Under the pieces are notes generated by a model, which had not been told where the DNA came from, searched no databases, and saw only the letters and a list, made by a program, of their open reading frames with translations. Below are positions 17,805 through 28,156 of a stretch of 64,000 bases of DNA, piece after piece. Position 1 is the first letter of the stretch. The number at the start of each line of letters is the position of its first letter. The position numbers and the translations under genes are program-made. The DNA is from Hymenobacter caeli (lineage in GTDB: Bacteria; Bacteroidota; Bacteroidia; Cytophagales; Hymenobacteraceae). The DNA lies in the NCBI RefSeq assembly GCF_013294115.1, contig NZ_JABSNP010000006.1, positions 124,001 through 188,000 of the forward strand, written 5' to 3'.

Positions 17805-18101
17805 CTACCCGGGCGGCTGCACCGCCCGGCCCCAGATTTCGGTGCCCGGCGGCAGGTCCACAGGGCCGCCCAGGTCCAGCAGCAGGCCGTAGCTGCTGCG
17901 GCCCCCGCGCTCAACCTCCTCCACCGTGGCCGTGCCGGGCAGGGCCGCGCCGCCGGGCGGCCGGGCTTCCACGGCCAGGGCCGTGTGCAAGGCGTGGGCC
18001 CGCAGGGGCGCGGCGGCGGGACCGGCCGGCAGCGCCAGCAGGCCCAGGCCGGGCACGGGCCAGGCGGCGGCCACGCGCAGTAGCAGAACGAGGGGCGGCA
18101 T
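17805..18101 (-). CDS. Possible small exported protein, unknown
   Basis: 98 residues. The N-terminus MPPLVLLLRVAAAWPVPGLG is hydrophobic enough for a signal or anchor, and the C-terminal half (TATVEEVERGGRSSYGLLLD then LGGPVDLPPGTEIWGRAV) looks like a real beta-rich domain rather than shadow translation. It is the only convincing frame in 17465-18182. It has no recognised family and could be a false ORF in GC-rich DNA. The stop is the TAG at 17805-17807. Confidence 0.4.
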   Translation of the reverse strand: MPPLVLLLRVAAAWPVPGLGLLALPAGPAAAPLRAHALHTALAVEARPPGGAALPGTATVEEVERGGRSSYGLLLDLGGPVDLPPGTEIWGRAVQPPG

Positions 18102-18182
18102 GGGGAAGTGGCGGGCGGCAGCGCTACCCGTTAAAAGTAAACTACTGAGCTAGCACCCTGCTCTGCGGCAAGGGTGAACGAC

Positions 18183-18542
18183 TTACTTGCGGGCCGTCCA
18201 GGCCCACCACATCAGCAGGGCTTGCAGGGGCAGGCGGCCCCAGGCGGCCCAGGCCGGCATGCGCAGCTGCCCGGCCTGCACCAGCTGGGCCATGTACACG
18301 TTGGCCGGAAACACGGCGGCCAGCAGCAGCACCAGGCCCAGGGCCGCCCACCAGCGCGCGGGCCCGTACAGCAGCCCCAGGCCGCCCAGCACCTCGAAAA
18401 CCCCGCTGAGGTACACCAGGGCCAGGGGGCCGGGCAGCGCGGGCGGCATGATGCGCAGGTAGGTGCCCGGCTTGAGGAAGTGCAGCAAGCCGGCCCCCAC
18501 GAAGACGGCCGCCAGCACGTAGCGCGAAATAAGGTGTGGCAT
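18183..18542 (-). CDS. DoxX family membrane protein
   Basis: 119 residues with four hydrophobic helices (about 5-22, 42-60, 63-82, 96-115). MPHLISRYVLAAVFVGAGLL, FLKPGTYLRIMPPALPGP and FEVLGGLGLLY are typical of the DoxX/DoxD-like family, inner-membrane proteins of unclear, redox-related function. The ATG (18540-18542) lies 37 bp after the histidine-kinase stop on the same strand, so it is probably the last gene of an rpoN - kinase - DoxX transcript. Confidence 0.85.
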   Translation of the reverse strand: MPHLISRYVLAAVFVGAGLLHFLKPGTYLRIMPPALPGPLALVYLSGVFEVLGGLGLLYGPARWWAALGLVLLLAAVFPANVYMAQLVQAGQLRMPAWAAWGRLPLQALLMWWAWTARK

Positions 18543-18579
18543 AGCGGCAAAGAACGGCAGCAAAGAACGGCCCCCCGCG

Positions 18580-21363
18580 CTAAGCCGGCACCGACGGCGG
18601 CAGCTGCTTGAGCAGCGTCGCCAGCCCCTGGATGAGGGCCCGGGCCGCCCGGTGCGCCGCCACCGAATCGGCGTCGGCGTCTTCCAACACGGCCAGGTGC
18701 GGCGCGAGCGCCTGGGCCCCCAGCAGCCGAAGCGACGGCCGCAGGCGGTGCGCCAGGGCCGCCAGCACCGGCCGGTCGGTGGCGGCCTGGGCCGTGCGCA
18801 GCTCGGCCAGCGTGCCCGGCATGTTGGCGTGGAAAGCGACCAGCACGCGGTTGATGAAGTCGAGGCTGCCGTGCGCGGTTTCGCGCAGCAGGGCCAGGTC
18901 GTAGGGCAGCACGTCGGCCGGCAGGGGCCCCGGGGCGGGCGGGGCATCGGCCACCAGCGCGGGGCCCGGGCCGACGACCGCGCCGGGCAGGGGCTCGCCG
19001 AGCAGGGCGGCCAGCTTGGCCAGCAGCTCGGCCTCGACGTAGGGCTTGGCCAGCGTGTCGTTGAGGCCGGCGGCGCGGTACTTCTCGGCGTCGGCCCGGA
19101 AGGCGTTGGCCGTGAGGGCGAGGATGGGCGTGGCGGCCCGCACCGGGTCGGGGTGGGCGCGCAGGCGGGCGGTGGCCTCCAGGCCGTTCATGCCGGGCAT
19201 CTGGATGTCCATCAGCACGGCATCGTAGGGGCGGGCATCGAACAAGGCCAGGGCCGCCGCGCCGGTGGCGGCCACGTCCACCGTCACGCCGTGGGCGGCC
19301 AGCAGCAGCTGGGCCACCTCGGCGCTCACGGGGTTGTCTTCGGCCAGCAGCACCCGCCGGCCGCGCACGGCCCGGTGGCCGGGGGCCGCCGCGGGCGGCA
19401 CCTGGGCCGCCGCCCGCGCCGCCGCACTGGCCCTGGGCAGCGTCACGGCAAAAGCAAAAAGGCTGCCTTTGCCCACCTCGCTCTGCACGCGCAGCGTGCC
19501 GCCCATCTGCCGCACCAGGGCCCGGCTGATGCTCAAGCCCAGGCCCGTGCCCCCGAACTGCCGGGCCGTGTCGGCGTAGGCCTGGGTGAATTCCTTGAAA
19601 ATGACTTCCAGCTTGTCGGGGGAAATGCCGATGCCCGTGTCCGACACCCGGAACTCGGTGGTGCTGGTGGTCTCGGTTTCGGCCACCAGGTAGCCCCCCA
19701 CCGCGATGGTGCCCCCCGGGGGGGTAAACTTGATGGCGTTGGACAGCAGGTTGAGCAGGATTTGGTTGAGCCGGTAGGGGTCGCCCACCACCCACGGCAG
19801 GGGGCACGAGTCGCTCAGGCGGGTGCCCACCACCTCGATGCCTTTCTGCTGCGCCAACGCCGCCAGGGGGGCCGTGGCCGCGGCCATGCTCTCGCAGAGG
19901 TTGAAGGCCAGCTGCTCCAGCTCCAGCTGCCCCGAGGTAATTTTGGCCATGTCGAGCACGTCGTTCACCACCGCCAGCAGGTGCTGGCCCGTGTGCTGGA
20001 TGGTGCCCACGAAGCGCCGCTGGTCGGCCGCCAGCGGGGTTTTGGCCAGCAGCGACGCCATGCCCAGCACCCCGTGCAGCGGCGTGCGAATCTCGTGGCT
20101 CATGTTGGCCAGGAAGTTCTCGCGGGCCGTGGCGGCAGCCTCGGCCGCCAGCTGGGCCTGCTTGAGGGCCGTGATGTCGGTGCTCACGCACAGCACCTGG
20201 GTGGTGCCGTCGGGCTGCACCAGGGGGCACTTCATCGACTGGTACCAGCGCACCTCGCCGCTGGGCAGCGTCAGGCGGTCCGAAGCCATCAGCGGGCGGC
20301 CCAGGGCCACCACTTCGGCGTCGGACGCGTCGAACGCGGTGCGTTCAACGCTTTGGATGCCCGCCGTGGCCGTGGCCGTGCCGGCCTGCGCGCGCACCAG
20401 CTGGCGCAGCTCCCGCATGGCCCGGTTCTGAAACACCACCTCGGCCTGCGGCTTGCGCACGTAAATCAGGTTGGGGTTGAGGTCGAGCACCTGCGCCGTG
20501 AACGCCTGCTGGGCCAGCACGGCCGCTTCGGCCTGGCGGCGCAGCGTCACGTCGAGGCCGTAGCTGATGACCACCCGCAGGCCGCCGTCGGGGTCGAACA
20601 CGGGCTGGTACGAGCGCAGCCAGTGCACCGCCGCGTGGCCTTCGTAGGCCGGCCACTCCTCGTCCCAGTCCACGGCCGTTTGCAGCGCCACGGCCCGGCG
20701 AAACAGGCGCTTGCGGCGCTCGGCCAGCGTTGCGGGCATGCCCACGTCCTGGCAGTAGTCGGCAAAGCTCTGGCCCAGGCTGGGGGAGCGGCGGTGCGCG
20801 TTTTCCCGCGCGGCGGGGTTGCGGTAGCGCAGGCGCTGGTCGGCGTCGAGCACCGACACGGCGGCCGGCATGTACTGGAGCACGGTGTCGTAAAACTGCT
20901 GCTGCTCCTGCACTTCCGCTTCCACGGCCCGCAGCGTGGTCACGTCGGTGAGGTAAAACAGGGTGTGCTGCTCGTCGAGCACGGGCACCACGCACACCAA
21001 AAAATCGTGCCCGGCCACCGACAGTTCCTGCTGCACCGCTTCGCCCACGGCCCATGCGGTGTTGGCGGCCTCGGTCATCCACTGCCGCACCGGCGTGTCG
21101 GGCAGCCCCACCAGCTCCGGCACCAGAAACGAGGACGCGTTGGCGTATTGCAGCTGCCCGTGGCGGCCCAGGCGCACCAGCGGGTTGGGGCTGCGCTCGG
21201 CCAGGTGGGCCGTCAGGCGCAGGTGGGTGGCCTCGGCTTCGGCCTGAACGCGGCCCTCGCGCTCGGCGGCCAGCTGCGCGTGCAGCTCGGCAATAGTGGC
21301 CACCGCATCGGCGTCAGCCTTGGCAATTAACCCAGATAAAGTAGCAATCACGGCGATAGGCAT
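18580..21363 (-). CDS. PAS hybrid sensor histidine kinase with receiver and HPt domains
   Basis: 927 residues. Order: N-terminal coiled segment (20-60), three PAS-like regions (about 60-150, 155-280, 285-400), HisKA with phospho-acceptor His in FLANMSHEIRTPLHGVLGM (near 423), HATPase with NLLSNAIKF, DTGIGISPDK and GGTGLGLSIS, receiver domain with LLAEDNPVS and phospho-acceptor Asp in VLMDIQMPGMNG, and a C-terminal HPt-like domain with His in LAALAHRLRPSLRLLG. I see no clear membrane helix, so it is probably a cytosolic sensor. It carries a full phosphorelay but no output domain and no regulator gene nearby. It starts 54 bp after rpoN. ATG 21363 is used; a TTG two codons earlier is possible. 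Confidence 0.93.
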   Translation of the reverse strand: MPIAVIATLSGLIAKADADAVATIAELHAQLAAEREGRVQAEAEATHLRLTAHLAERSPNPLVRLGRHGQLQYANASSFLVPELVGLPDTPVRQWMTEAANTAWAVGEAVQQELSVAGHDFLVCVVPVLDEQHTLFYLTDVTTLRAVEAEVQEQQQFYDTVLQYMPAAVSVLDADQRLRYRNPAARENAHRRSPSLGQSFADYCQDVGMPATLAERRKRLFRRAVALQTAVDWDEEWPAYEGHAAVHWLRSYQPVFDPDGGLRVVISYGLDVTLRRQAEAAVLAQQAFTAQVLDLNPNLIYVRKPQAEVVFQNRAMRELRQLVRAQAGTATATAGIQSVERTAFDASDAEVVALGRPLMASDRLTLPSGEVRWYQSMKCPLVQPDGTTQVLCVSTDITALKQAQLAAEAAATARENFLANMSHEIRTPLHGVLGMASLLAKTPLAADQRRFVGTIQHTGQHLLAVVNDVLDMAKITSGQLELEQLAFNLCESMAAATAPLAALAQQKGIEVVGTRLSDSCPLPWVVGDPYRLNQILLNLLSNAIKFTPPGGTIAVGGYLVAETETTSTTEFRVSDTGIGISPDKLEVIFKEFTQAYADTARQFGGTGLGLSISRALVRQMGGTLRVQSEVGKGSLFAFAVTLPRASAAARAAAQVPPAAAPGHRAVRGRRVLLAEDNPVSAEVAQLLLAAHGVTVDVAATGAAALALFDARPYDAVLMDIQMPGMNGLEATARLRAHPDPVRAATPILALTANAFRADAEKYRAAGLNDTLAKPYVEAELLAKLAALLGEPLPGAVVGPGPALVADAPPAPGPLPADVLPYDLALLRETAHGSLDFINRVLVAFHANMPGTLAELRTAQAATDRPVLAALAHRLRPSLRLLGAQALAPHLAVLEDADADSVAAHRAARALIQGLATLLKQLPPSVPA

Positions 21364-21417
21364 TAGCAATAAAGTCCTAAACAGGACGTAAATGTAAGCC
21401 GCCGCCGCCGTTATTTA

Positions 21418-22998
21418 CTACAGCTCTTTTCGCAGCCGCGCCACCGGAATGTTGAGCTGTTCGCGGTACTTGGCCACCGTGCGCCGGGCAATGTTGTAGC
21501 CCCGGGCGTTCAGCATCTTTTCCAGCTTGTCGTCGGCCAGCGGGCGCGACTTATTTTCCTTGTCGATCAGGTCTTTGAGAATGCTCTTCACCTCGCGGCT
21601 CGACACGTCCTCGCCCGAATCGGTGGCAATGCCTTCGGAAAAGAAGTATTTGAGCGGGTAGATGCCGAACTCCGTCTGCACGGATTTCGAGTTGGCCACC
21701 CGGCTCACGGTGCTGATGTCCATGCCTATCTGCTGGGCAATGTCTTTCAGAATCATCGGCCGCAGCTTGGTTTCGTCGCCCTCGATGAAGAACTCGCGCT
21801 GCAAGCTCACGATGGAGTTCATGGTGCGCAGCAAGGTGTTCTGGCGCTGCCGGATGGCGTCGATGAACCACTTGGCAGAATCCAATTTTTGCTTGACAAA
21901 AGTCACGGCCTCTTTCATTTTCTGGTCCTTCTTGGCCGCCTTGTCGTAGGTCCGAAACATCTCGGAATACGCCGGGCTCACGCGCAGCTCGGGGGCGTTG
22001 CGGGCGTTCAGGGTCAGGGTCAGCTCGCCGTTGTCGTTGGTGAGGATGAAATCGGGCATCAGGTACTGCGTTTTGCCAGGGCCGCTGGGGCCGCTGCCGC
22101 CGGGCTTGGGGTTCAGCTTGAGGATTACGTCCACGGCCTCCTTCAGCTCGTCGTCCTCCAGGTCCAGCTTCTGCTGGATGCGGGCGTAGTGCTTCTTGCT
22201 GAACTCGTCGAACATGGTGCCGATGATTTGCTCGGCGTGGGCGGTGGCCGCGTCCGGGGGCCGGCGCTCCAGCTGCAGCAGCAGGCACTCGGGCAGGTCG
22301 CGGGCGGCAATGCCGGCGGGGTCGAAGCCCTGCACCACGCGCAGCACGGCCTCAATTTCCGCCACCCGCACCTCCAGGTTCTGCGAAAAGGCCAGGTCGT
22401 TGGCAATGGCCGCCAAGTCGCGCCGGATGTAGCCGTCGCCGTCGATCGAGCCAATGAGCTGCTGGCCAATGGCTTCCTCCCGCCCGTTCAGGCCGGTGAA
22501 GTGCAGCTGGTCGAGCAGCGAGTCCAGGAGCGAGCCGCTGGTATCGGCCAGGGGCATTTCGCGCTCTTCCTCGTCGCCGGGGCCGTCGCCCTGCATCTTG
22601 TAGCCCGCAATCTCGTCGTCGTTGAGGTAGTCGCTCAGGTCGAGGTCCTGGTTGTCGGGGGCCTCGTCCTTGGCGGGCTCGGCGTCGGCCGGGGCCTCGG
22701 CGGGCTCGTAGTCGTCGGGCTCGGCGGGGGCCTCGAAGTCCTCGTCCAGGGTGGCGTTGTCGCTGTCGAACTCGGCGTCCGGGTCGTCGCCCTCGGGCTC
22801 GTCGTCGCGGTCGTCGTCGGCGCTGTCCTGGTCCTCGGGCTCGTCGGTGTCGCCTTCCTCCAGGGCGGGGTTCACCTCCATCTCCTCCTTGATGCGCGTT
22901 TCCAGCTCCGCCGTCGGGATTTGCAGCAGCTTGATGAACTGAATCTGCTGCGGGCTAAGCTTTTGCGAGAGGAGCTGTTTTAAATCGAGGCGTTGCAT
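21418..22998 (-). CDS. rpoN: RNA polymerase sigma-54 factor
   Basis: 526 residues. Region I is Gln/Leu-rich (LKQLLSQKLSPQQIQFIKLL). Region II is unusually long and acidic (about residues 45-150, with DEPEDQDSADDDRDDEPEGD). Then come the core-binding domain (FDPAGIAARDLPECLLLQLE) and the -24-binding helix with the RpoN box ARRTVAKYRE near the C-terminus. Sigma-54 directs RNA polymerase to -24/-12 promoters opened by AAA+ activators; none is encoded here. The start is fixed by region I. TACTTTTG on the minus strand lies 5 nt upstream of the ATG. Confidence 0.96.
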   Translation of the reverse strand: MQRLDLKQLLSQKLSPQQIQFIKLLQIPTAELETRIKEEMEVNPALEEGDTDEPEDQDSADDDRDDEPEGDDPDAEFDSDNATLDEDFEAPAEPDDYEPAEAPADAEPAKDEAPDNQDLDLSDYLNDDEIAGYKMQGDGPGDEEEREMPLADTSGSLLDSLLDQLHFTGLNGREEAIGQQLIGSIDGDGYIRRDLAAIANDLAFSQNLEVRVAEIEAVLRVVQGFDPAGIAARDLPECLLLQLERRPPDAATAHAEQIIGTMFDEFSKKHYARIQQKLDLEDDELKEAVDVILKLNPKPGGSGPSGPGKTQYLMPDFILTNDNGELTLTLNARNAPELRVSPAYSEMFRTYDKAAKKDQKMKEAVTFVKQKLDSAKWFIDAIRQRQNTLLRTMNSIVSLQREFFIEGDETKLRPMILKDIAQQIGMDISTVSRVANSKSVQTEFGIYPLKYFFSEGIATDSGEDVSSREVKSILKDLIDKENKSRPLADDKLEKMLNARGYNIARRTVAKYREQLNIPVARLRKEL

Positions 22999-23003
22999 AA
23001 GGG

Positions 23004-23011
23004 CAAAAGTA
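23004..23011 (-). promoter_or_regulatory. rpoN -7 element next to the start codon
   Basis: Minus-strand TACTTTTG fits TAnnTTTG and ends 5 nt before the rpoN ATG (22996-22998). If used, the message is leaderless or nearly so. No good TTG is seen 17-21 nt upstream. Confidence 0.45.
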
Positions 23012-23069
23012 GCGGGCGTGGCGCAGGACGTGCCACGTAAATACGCAGGGGCCCGGGCAACGGATGAAG

Positions 23070-23099
23070 TTTGGCCCGGCCCCGGGGGCCCTACCTTTG
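23070..23099 (+). promoter_or_regulatory. asnS promoter
   Basis: TTTG at 23070-23073, an 18-nt spacer, TACCTTTG at 23092-23099. This is the best-formed Bacteroidota-type promoter in the window, 27 nt before the asnS ATG. Confidence 0.75.
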
Positions 23100-23126
23100 C
23101 CCGGTATTCCGCTTTCTTTTACCATT

Positions 23127-24521
<1,395 letters not shown>

Positions 24522-24523
24522 GG

Positions 24524-24583
24524 CCCCGGCGCAGACGCAAAAAAGGGCCCCGGCAAGGGCCCTTTTTTGCGTCTGCGCCGGGG
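24524..24583. terminator. Long bidirectional terminator after asnS
   Basis: A perfect 27-bp stem, 24524-24550 with 24557-24583, loop CGGCAA. The core AAAAAAGGGCCC / GGGCCCTTTTTT works in both directions; the outer GCAGACGC part extends it. It serves asnS (+) and the secreted-protein gene (-). Confidence 0.9.
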
Positions 24584-24592
24584 GGCCTGCGG

Positions 24593-25018
24593 CTAGCGCA
24601 CGCGGCGCGTCACCTTTGTGACGCGGCCCCGGGCATTGACCCGCTTGGTTACGACGACCTGCTTCCGGGCCGGGGCCGGGCGGTAGTAGCGGGCGTGGTG
24701 GTCGCGGTACTGCGCCCAGGGCTGGCGGCCCCGGTAGTCGACCACCACCGGGTGGAAGGCGGCGGTGTTGTAGCCGGGCACGGTGGCCACCGGCACCCAG
24801 CCGCCGTTGCGCTGCACGATGTAGTTGCGGGCGGCCAGGTCGTAGTACCCGTCAATCTCGGGGATGTAGTAGTACTGGGCCCCGGCGGGCGCGGCCGGCC
24901 CCCAGGCTGGGTGGCCCAGCCGAACGTTCACGGCTATTTGGGCGTGCGCGGCAACCGGGGTGGCCAGGGCGGCGAACAGGCCGAAAACAGATGCGAGGAG
25001 CAGCGTGTGGTTTTTCAT
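24593..25018 (-). CDS. Secreted YYYIPEIDGYYD-family protein, paralogue 1
   Basis: 141 residues. Signal peptide MKNHTLLLASVFGLFAALAT with a likely cut after AHA (residue 26). The folded block (about 40-101) has GAQYYYIPEIDGYYDL, NYIVQRNGGWVPV, FHPVVVDYRGRQPW, shared almost residue for residue with the genes at 29871 and 30490. The tail (112-141) is basic (KQVVVTKRVNARGRVTKVTR), suited to binding an acidic surface polymer or nucleic acid. The family is conserved in Hymenobacter-like genomes without a known function. The promoter was not located. Confidence 0.8.
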   Translation of the reverse strand: MKNHTLLLASVFGLFAALATPVAAHAQIAVNVRLGHPAWGPAAPAGAQYYYIPEIDGYYDLAARNYIVQRNGGWVPVATVPGYNTAAFHPVVVDYRGRQPWAQYRDHHARYYRPAPARKQVVVTKRVNARGRVTKVTRRVR

Positions 25019-25250
25019 GGTGAGAGGAGAAAAGAAAGAAGAAAATAAAAATGAGAAAAAGCTTCGGGGTCTAGCCCGCCGGTTGTTGTACTGCAAAACC
25101 GGGGCCCGGTAAGCGCCGGATTCGCAGAAAGCCGGATTGCCTGGACCAACCCGCGAATTGCCCCGACCAACTCCGTCGAAAAGCCCGTTTGGGCCCTCAA
25201 TCCTGCCCCGGCGCACGGCGCTGGGGCAGGCGGTGCCGCCGCGCAGGCCC

Positions 25251-26537
25251 TCACGGGCACCGTTCCCGGTCCAGAATGGCACTGGCCTTGGCGCCGATGC
25301 GCTGCTCGAAGCCTTCCTGGGCCTGCTCCTCCCAGGTGGCTTTGCGGCGAAATTCGTCCACCAGGGCGTTGAAACGGGCGTTGTCGGCGGCGGTGGTGGG
25401 GTGGAAGACATTGAACACGTCCCGGCTGAAGCCCTTGTCGAAGGTCACCAGGTTGCGCTCGTTGAACATCACCACAATCACGTCGCGGGCCAGGTACTGC
25501 GCCCGGGTTTTGAGCTGGGCCAGGTCGCGGCCCTCCGGCGTTTGTTCAACGTCGGGCCAGGCCACCTCCGCGTTGTAGTACCAGTAGCGGGTCTGGTCGG
25601 AAAAGCAGTTGGGGATGTGGGTGTACATCCACGTCCAGCCGAAGCTGTCGGCCACGAGCAGCAGGTTGGGCTTGGCCTGGCCGGGCCCCAGCGGCGGAAA
25701 CTCCAGCTGCGGGTAGGCCAGCGGCTCGGACGCCGGGGCCACCAGCAGGTTCAGGGCGGTTACCAGGTCGGCGTCGGTTTCGCGGGGCGTGGTGGACTGC
25801 TCGTAGCCGGTGATGCGCAGCGGCGCGGGCCGCACCCCCAGCGTGTGGCGCAGGTAGGCCAGCAGGCTGTCGGCGGCCCGCACGCCGCCGTACATGCTCC
25901 AGTGGGTGCCGCCCTTCGTGAAGAGCGGGTACGGGGCCGTGCGCCGCCACTGCCGGAAGGCCCGGCTGAAGTCGAGCACGTGCACGCCGGCGGCCGGCAG
26001 GGCCGCGGCGTAGGCGGCGTAGTTGGTGCGGGCGCGGGGCTGGGCGCGGGCGGCGCGGGGCAGGTTCTCGGGCATGAAAGTGGCCTTGCTCGGGGCAATG
26101 ACGAACACCACCTGCACGCCGTGGCGGGCCAGCGAGTCCTGGGCCGAGCGAAACCGCCGGGCGTTGAAGCGCACCTCCTCGTCGCCCACGTAGTCGCGGC
26201 CCAGGTAGGCGTCGATGGGCTCCTGCTCGAACAGCACGCCGCCGCGGCCCACGGCAAAATTGCCCGCCCACGACTCGTGGAACACGGAGTAGCCCAGCTG
26301 GTTGCGCAGCCGCACAAAAAAGCCCCGGAAGCCGATGCGGTCCTCCAGGTAGCGCTCCAGGGCGGGCTGAAAGGTGTTATCAACCAAGCTGGCCCAGCTG
26401 AATTCGGGCCGGGGGGCCACCGTGTAGGCCCCGCCGAGCGGCACCTCGTCCAGCCAGTGGAACTTGGCCTGCAGAGCCGGCACGAGCAGCAGCAGCAGCA
26501 AAAAACCGAAGAGCAGGCGCTTGGCAGCAGTTGGCAT
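25251..26537 (-). CDS. AlgJ/AlgX-like polysaccharide O-acetyltransferase, SGNH-type
   Basis: 428 residues with an N-terminal signal anchor (RLLFGFLLLLLLVPAL, 7-22), then a periplasmic SGNH-hydrolase-like domain. Seen: IDAYLGRDYVG..EVRFNARRF early, VVFVIAPSKATFMPENLP, the GTHWS motif at residues 210-214 (acetyl-transfer histidine of AlgJ/AlgX) and VADSFGWTWMY carrying the probable nucleophile Ser. It is 40 bp downstream of the MBOAT gene and surely works with it, adding acetyl groups to an exported glycan. The glycan is unknown, since no polymerase gene is here. Confidence 0.85.
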   Translation of the reverse strand: MPTAAKRLLFGFLLLLLLVPALQAKFHWLDEVPLGGAYTVAPRPEFSWASLVDNTFQPALERYLEDRIGFRGFFVRLRNQLGYSVFHESWAGNFAVGRGGVLFEQEPIDAYLGRDYVGDEEVRFNARRFRSAQDSLARHGVQVVFVIAPSKATFMPENLPRAARAQPRARTNYAAYAAALPAAGVHVLDFSRAFRQWRRTAPYPLFTKGGTHWSMYGGVRAADSLLAYLRHTLGVRPAPLRITGYEQSTTPRETDADLVTALNLLVAPASEPLAYPQLEFPPLGPGQAKPNLLLVADSFGWTWMYTHIPNCFSDQTRYWYYNAEVAWPDVEQTPEGRDLAQLKTRAQYLARDVIVVMFNERNLVTFDKGFSRDVFNVFHPTTAADNARFNALVDEFRRKATWEEQAQEGFEQRIGAKASAILDRERCP

Positions 26538-26577
26538 AACGGAAGTGGCCGGCCGCAACGGCCCCGGGGCCGCCGGG

Positions 26578-27999
26578 CTAAAAGCGGAAGTAGATGAAGG
26601 GATTGAAGGAGTTGCCGGCCAAAAAGCACATGCTGAGCACCAGCAGGGCCGCCGACACCAGCGTGACGCCCACGGCGCGGCGCGCCGAGAAGTGGCCGGT
26701 GGCCAGCACGGCCAGCTCCCAGCGCTCCACCCGCGGCACGGCGGCGGCAAACGCCACGAGGGCCGCCACGCCGAGCGTGAACCAGAACTTGGCCTCGAAG
26801 GGCAGGTGGGCCGGGCCCGCGCCGCCCGCCAGCCGGCCCAGGTAGGCCAGGGCCCCGGCCAGGGTTTCGGCCCGGAACAGCACCCAGCCCACCACCGTGA
26901 CGAGGAAGGTGGGCACGATGCTCAGGGCCCCGAGGCGCTGGTACACGCGCAGCAGAAACAGCCGGTCCAGAATCAGAAACAAGCCGTGGTAGGCCCCCCA
27001 GGCCACGAAGTTCCAGGCCGCCCCGTGCCAGAAGCCCGAGAGGATGAACACCGTCCACAGGTTGAGGTAGAGCCGGCTGGGCGCCACGCGGTTGCCGCCC
27101 AGCGGAATGTAGAGGTAGTCGCGCATCCAGCGGCCCAGCGTGATGTGCCAGCGCTGCCAGAACTCGGTGATGGAACGCGCCACGTAGGGGTTGTTGAAGT
27201 TTTCGGGGAACTGGAACCCCATCATCCGCCCCAGCCCGATGGCCATGTCGGAGTAGCCCGAGAAGTCGAAATAGATTTGAAACGTGTAGGCCAGGGCCCC
27301 CAACCAGGCCAGCGACGCGGGCAAGGTGGCGGGCTCCATTTTGAAAATAATGTCGGCCTGCTCGCCCAGGGCGTTGGCAATGAGCACCTTCTTGGCCAGG
27401 CCCAGCACGAACCGGAACAGCCCCGCCAGCTTCTGGTCCACGGTGTCGAAGGCGGTGCGGTCGGTGAGCTGGCCGGCAATTTCGTGGAAGCGCACGATGG
27501 GCCCGGCAATCAGCTTGGGAAACAGCATGATGTAGAGCAGAAAGTCCCAGAACGAGCGCAGGGGCTTGTTCACGCCCCGGTACACGTCGATGGTGTAGGT
27601 GAGCTTTTCGAAGGTGAAAAACGAGATGCCGATGGGCAGCACCACCTTTTCCCAGGCGAGGGCCCCGCCGCCGAAGTAGCCGCGCACGGCGCTGGCGTTG
27701 TCCAGGAAAAAGTTGGCGTACTTGAAGTAGAACAGCATCCCCACGTTGAGCACAATGCTGAGCACCAAAAAGATGCGCTGCCGGCCGCGCGCCGGCGCGG
27801 CGGCCATGAAGCGGATGAGCACAAAGTTGGCCCCCACCGACAGCAGGAACACGCCCAGAAAATGCAGGCCGCCCCAGGCGTAGAACAACAGGCTGGCCCC
27901 CAGCGCCGCCGCGTTTTTGAAGCGCGCGGGCACCGCGTAGTAGAGGAGCAAAAAGCCGGGCAGGAAGTAGAAGAGAAAGATCTTGCTGCTGAAAACCAT
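26578..27999 (-). CDS. AlgI-like MBOAT O-acyltransferase
   Basis: A 473-residue multi-pass inner-membrane protein (about 10-11 helices). MBOAT hallmarks: FFTFEKLTYTIDVYRG (129-142), PKLIAGPIVR (161-170), FDFSGYSDMAIGLGRMMG (245-261), WMRDYLYIPLGGNR (291-304) and the catalytic His in SGFWHGAAWN (His325). It takes acetyl from a cytosolic donor and passes it across the membrane to the AlgJ-like partner encoded 40 bp downstream. Wider alginate genes are absent, so the target is a different surface polysaccharide. Divergent from the Rieske/FAD gene, with a 157-bp gap. Confidence 0.92.
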   Translation of the reverse strand: MVFSSKIFLFYFLPGFLLLYYAVPARFKNAAALGASLLFYAWGGLHFLGVFLLSVGANFVLIRFMAAAPARGRQRIFLVLSIVLNVGMLFYFKYANFFLDNASAVRGYFGGGALAWEKVVLPIGISFFTFEKLTYTIDVYRGVNKPLRSFWDFLLYIMLFPKLIAGPIVRFHEIAGQLTDRTAFDTVDQKLAGLFRFVLGLAKKVLIANALGEQADIIFKMEPATLPASLAWLGALAYTFQIYFDFSGYSDMAIGLGRMMGFQFPENFNNPYVARSITEFWQRWHITLGRWMRDYLYIPLGGNRVAPSRLYLNLWTVFILSGFWHGAAWNFVAWGAYHGLFLILDRLFLLRVYQRLGALSIVPTFLVTVVGWVLFRAETLAGALAYLGRLAGGAGPAHLPFEAKFWFTLGVAALVAFAAAVPRVERWELAVLATGHFSARRAVGVTLVSAALLVLSMCFLAGNSFNPFIYFRF

Positions 28000-28156
28000 G
28001 CCGGGTGGAAAAGAACGGGCTGCGGAGGCCCGCAGGGCGTTTCAAAACTACGTAATCCCGGGCAGAGGCCCCGTGCCCGGCCGCCTGCCCGGGCCGGGGC
28101 CAACCCGCCGGGGGCTTCCCGTGTTGCTAACCAACCATTCTTCCCCTGCCCGCCCC

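Noticed and set aside
17551..18148. Several plus- and minus-strand frames of 60-170 residues
   Set aside because: Pro/Arg/Ala-rich with no domain and no promoter. Only the minus-strand frame 17805-18101 has a partly protein-like composition and is kept at low confidence.
18652..21330. 892-residue open frame on the plus strand opposite the histidine kinase
   Set aside because: GC-rich codons on the minus strand leave the opposite frame open. Its translation is His/Gly/Ala/Gln-rich, has no domain, and the minus-strand product has all kinase motifs.
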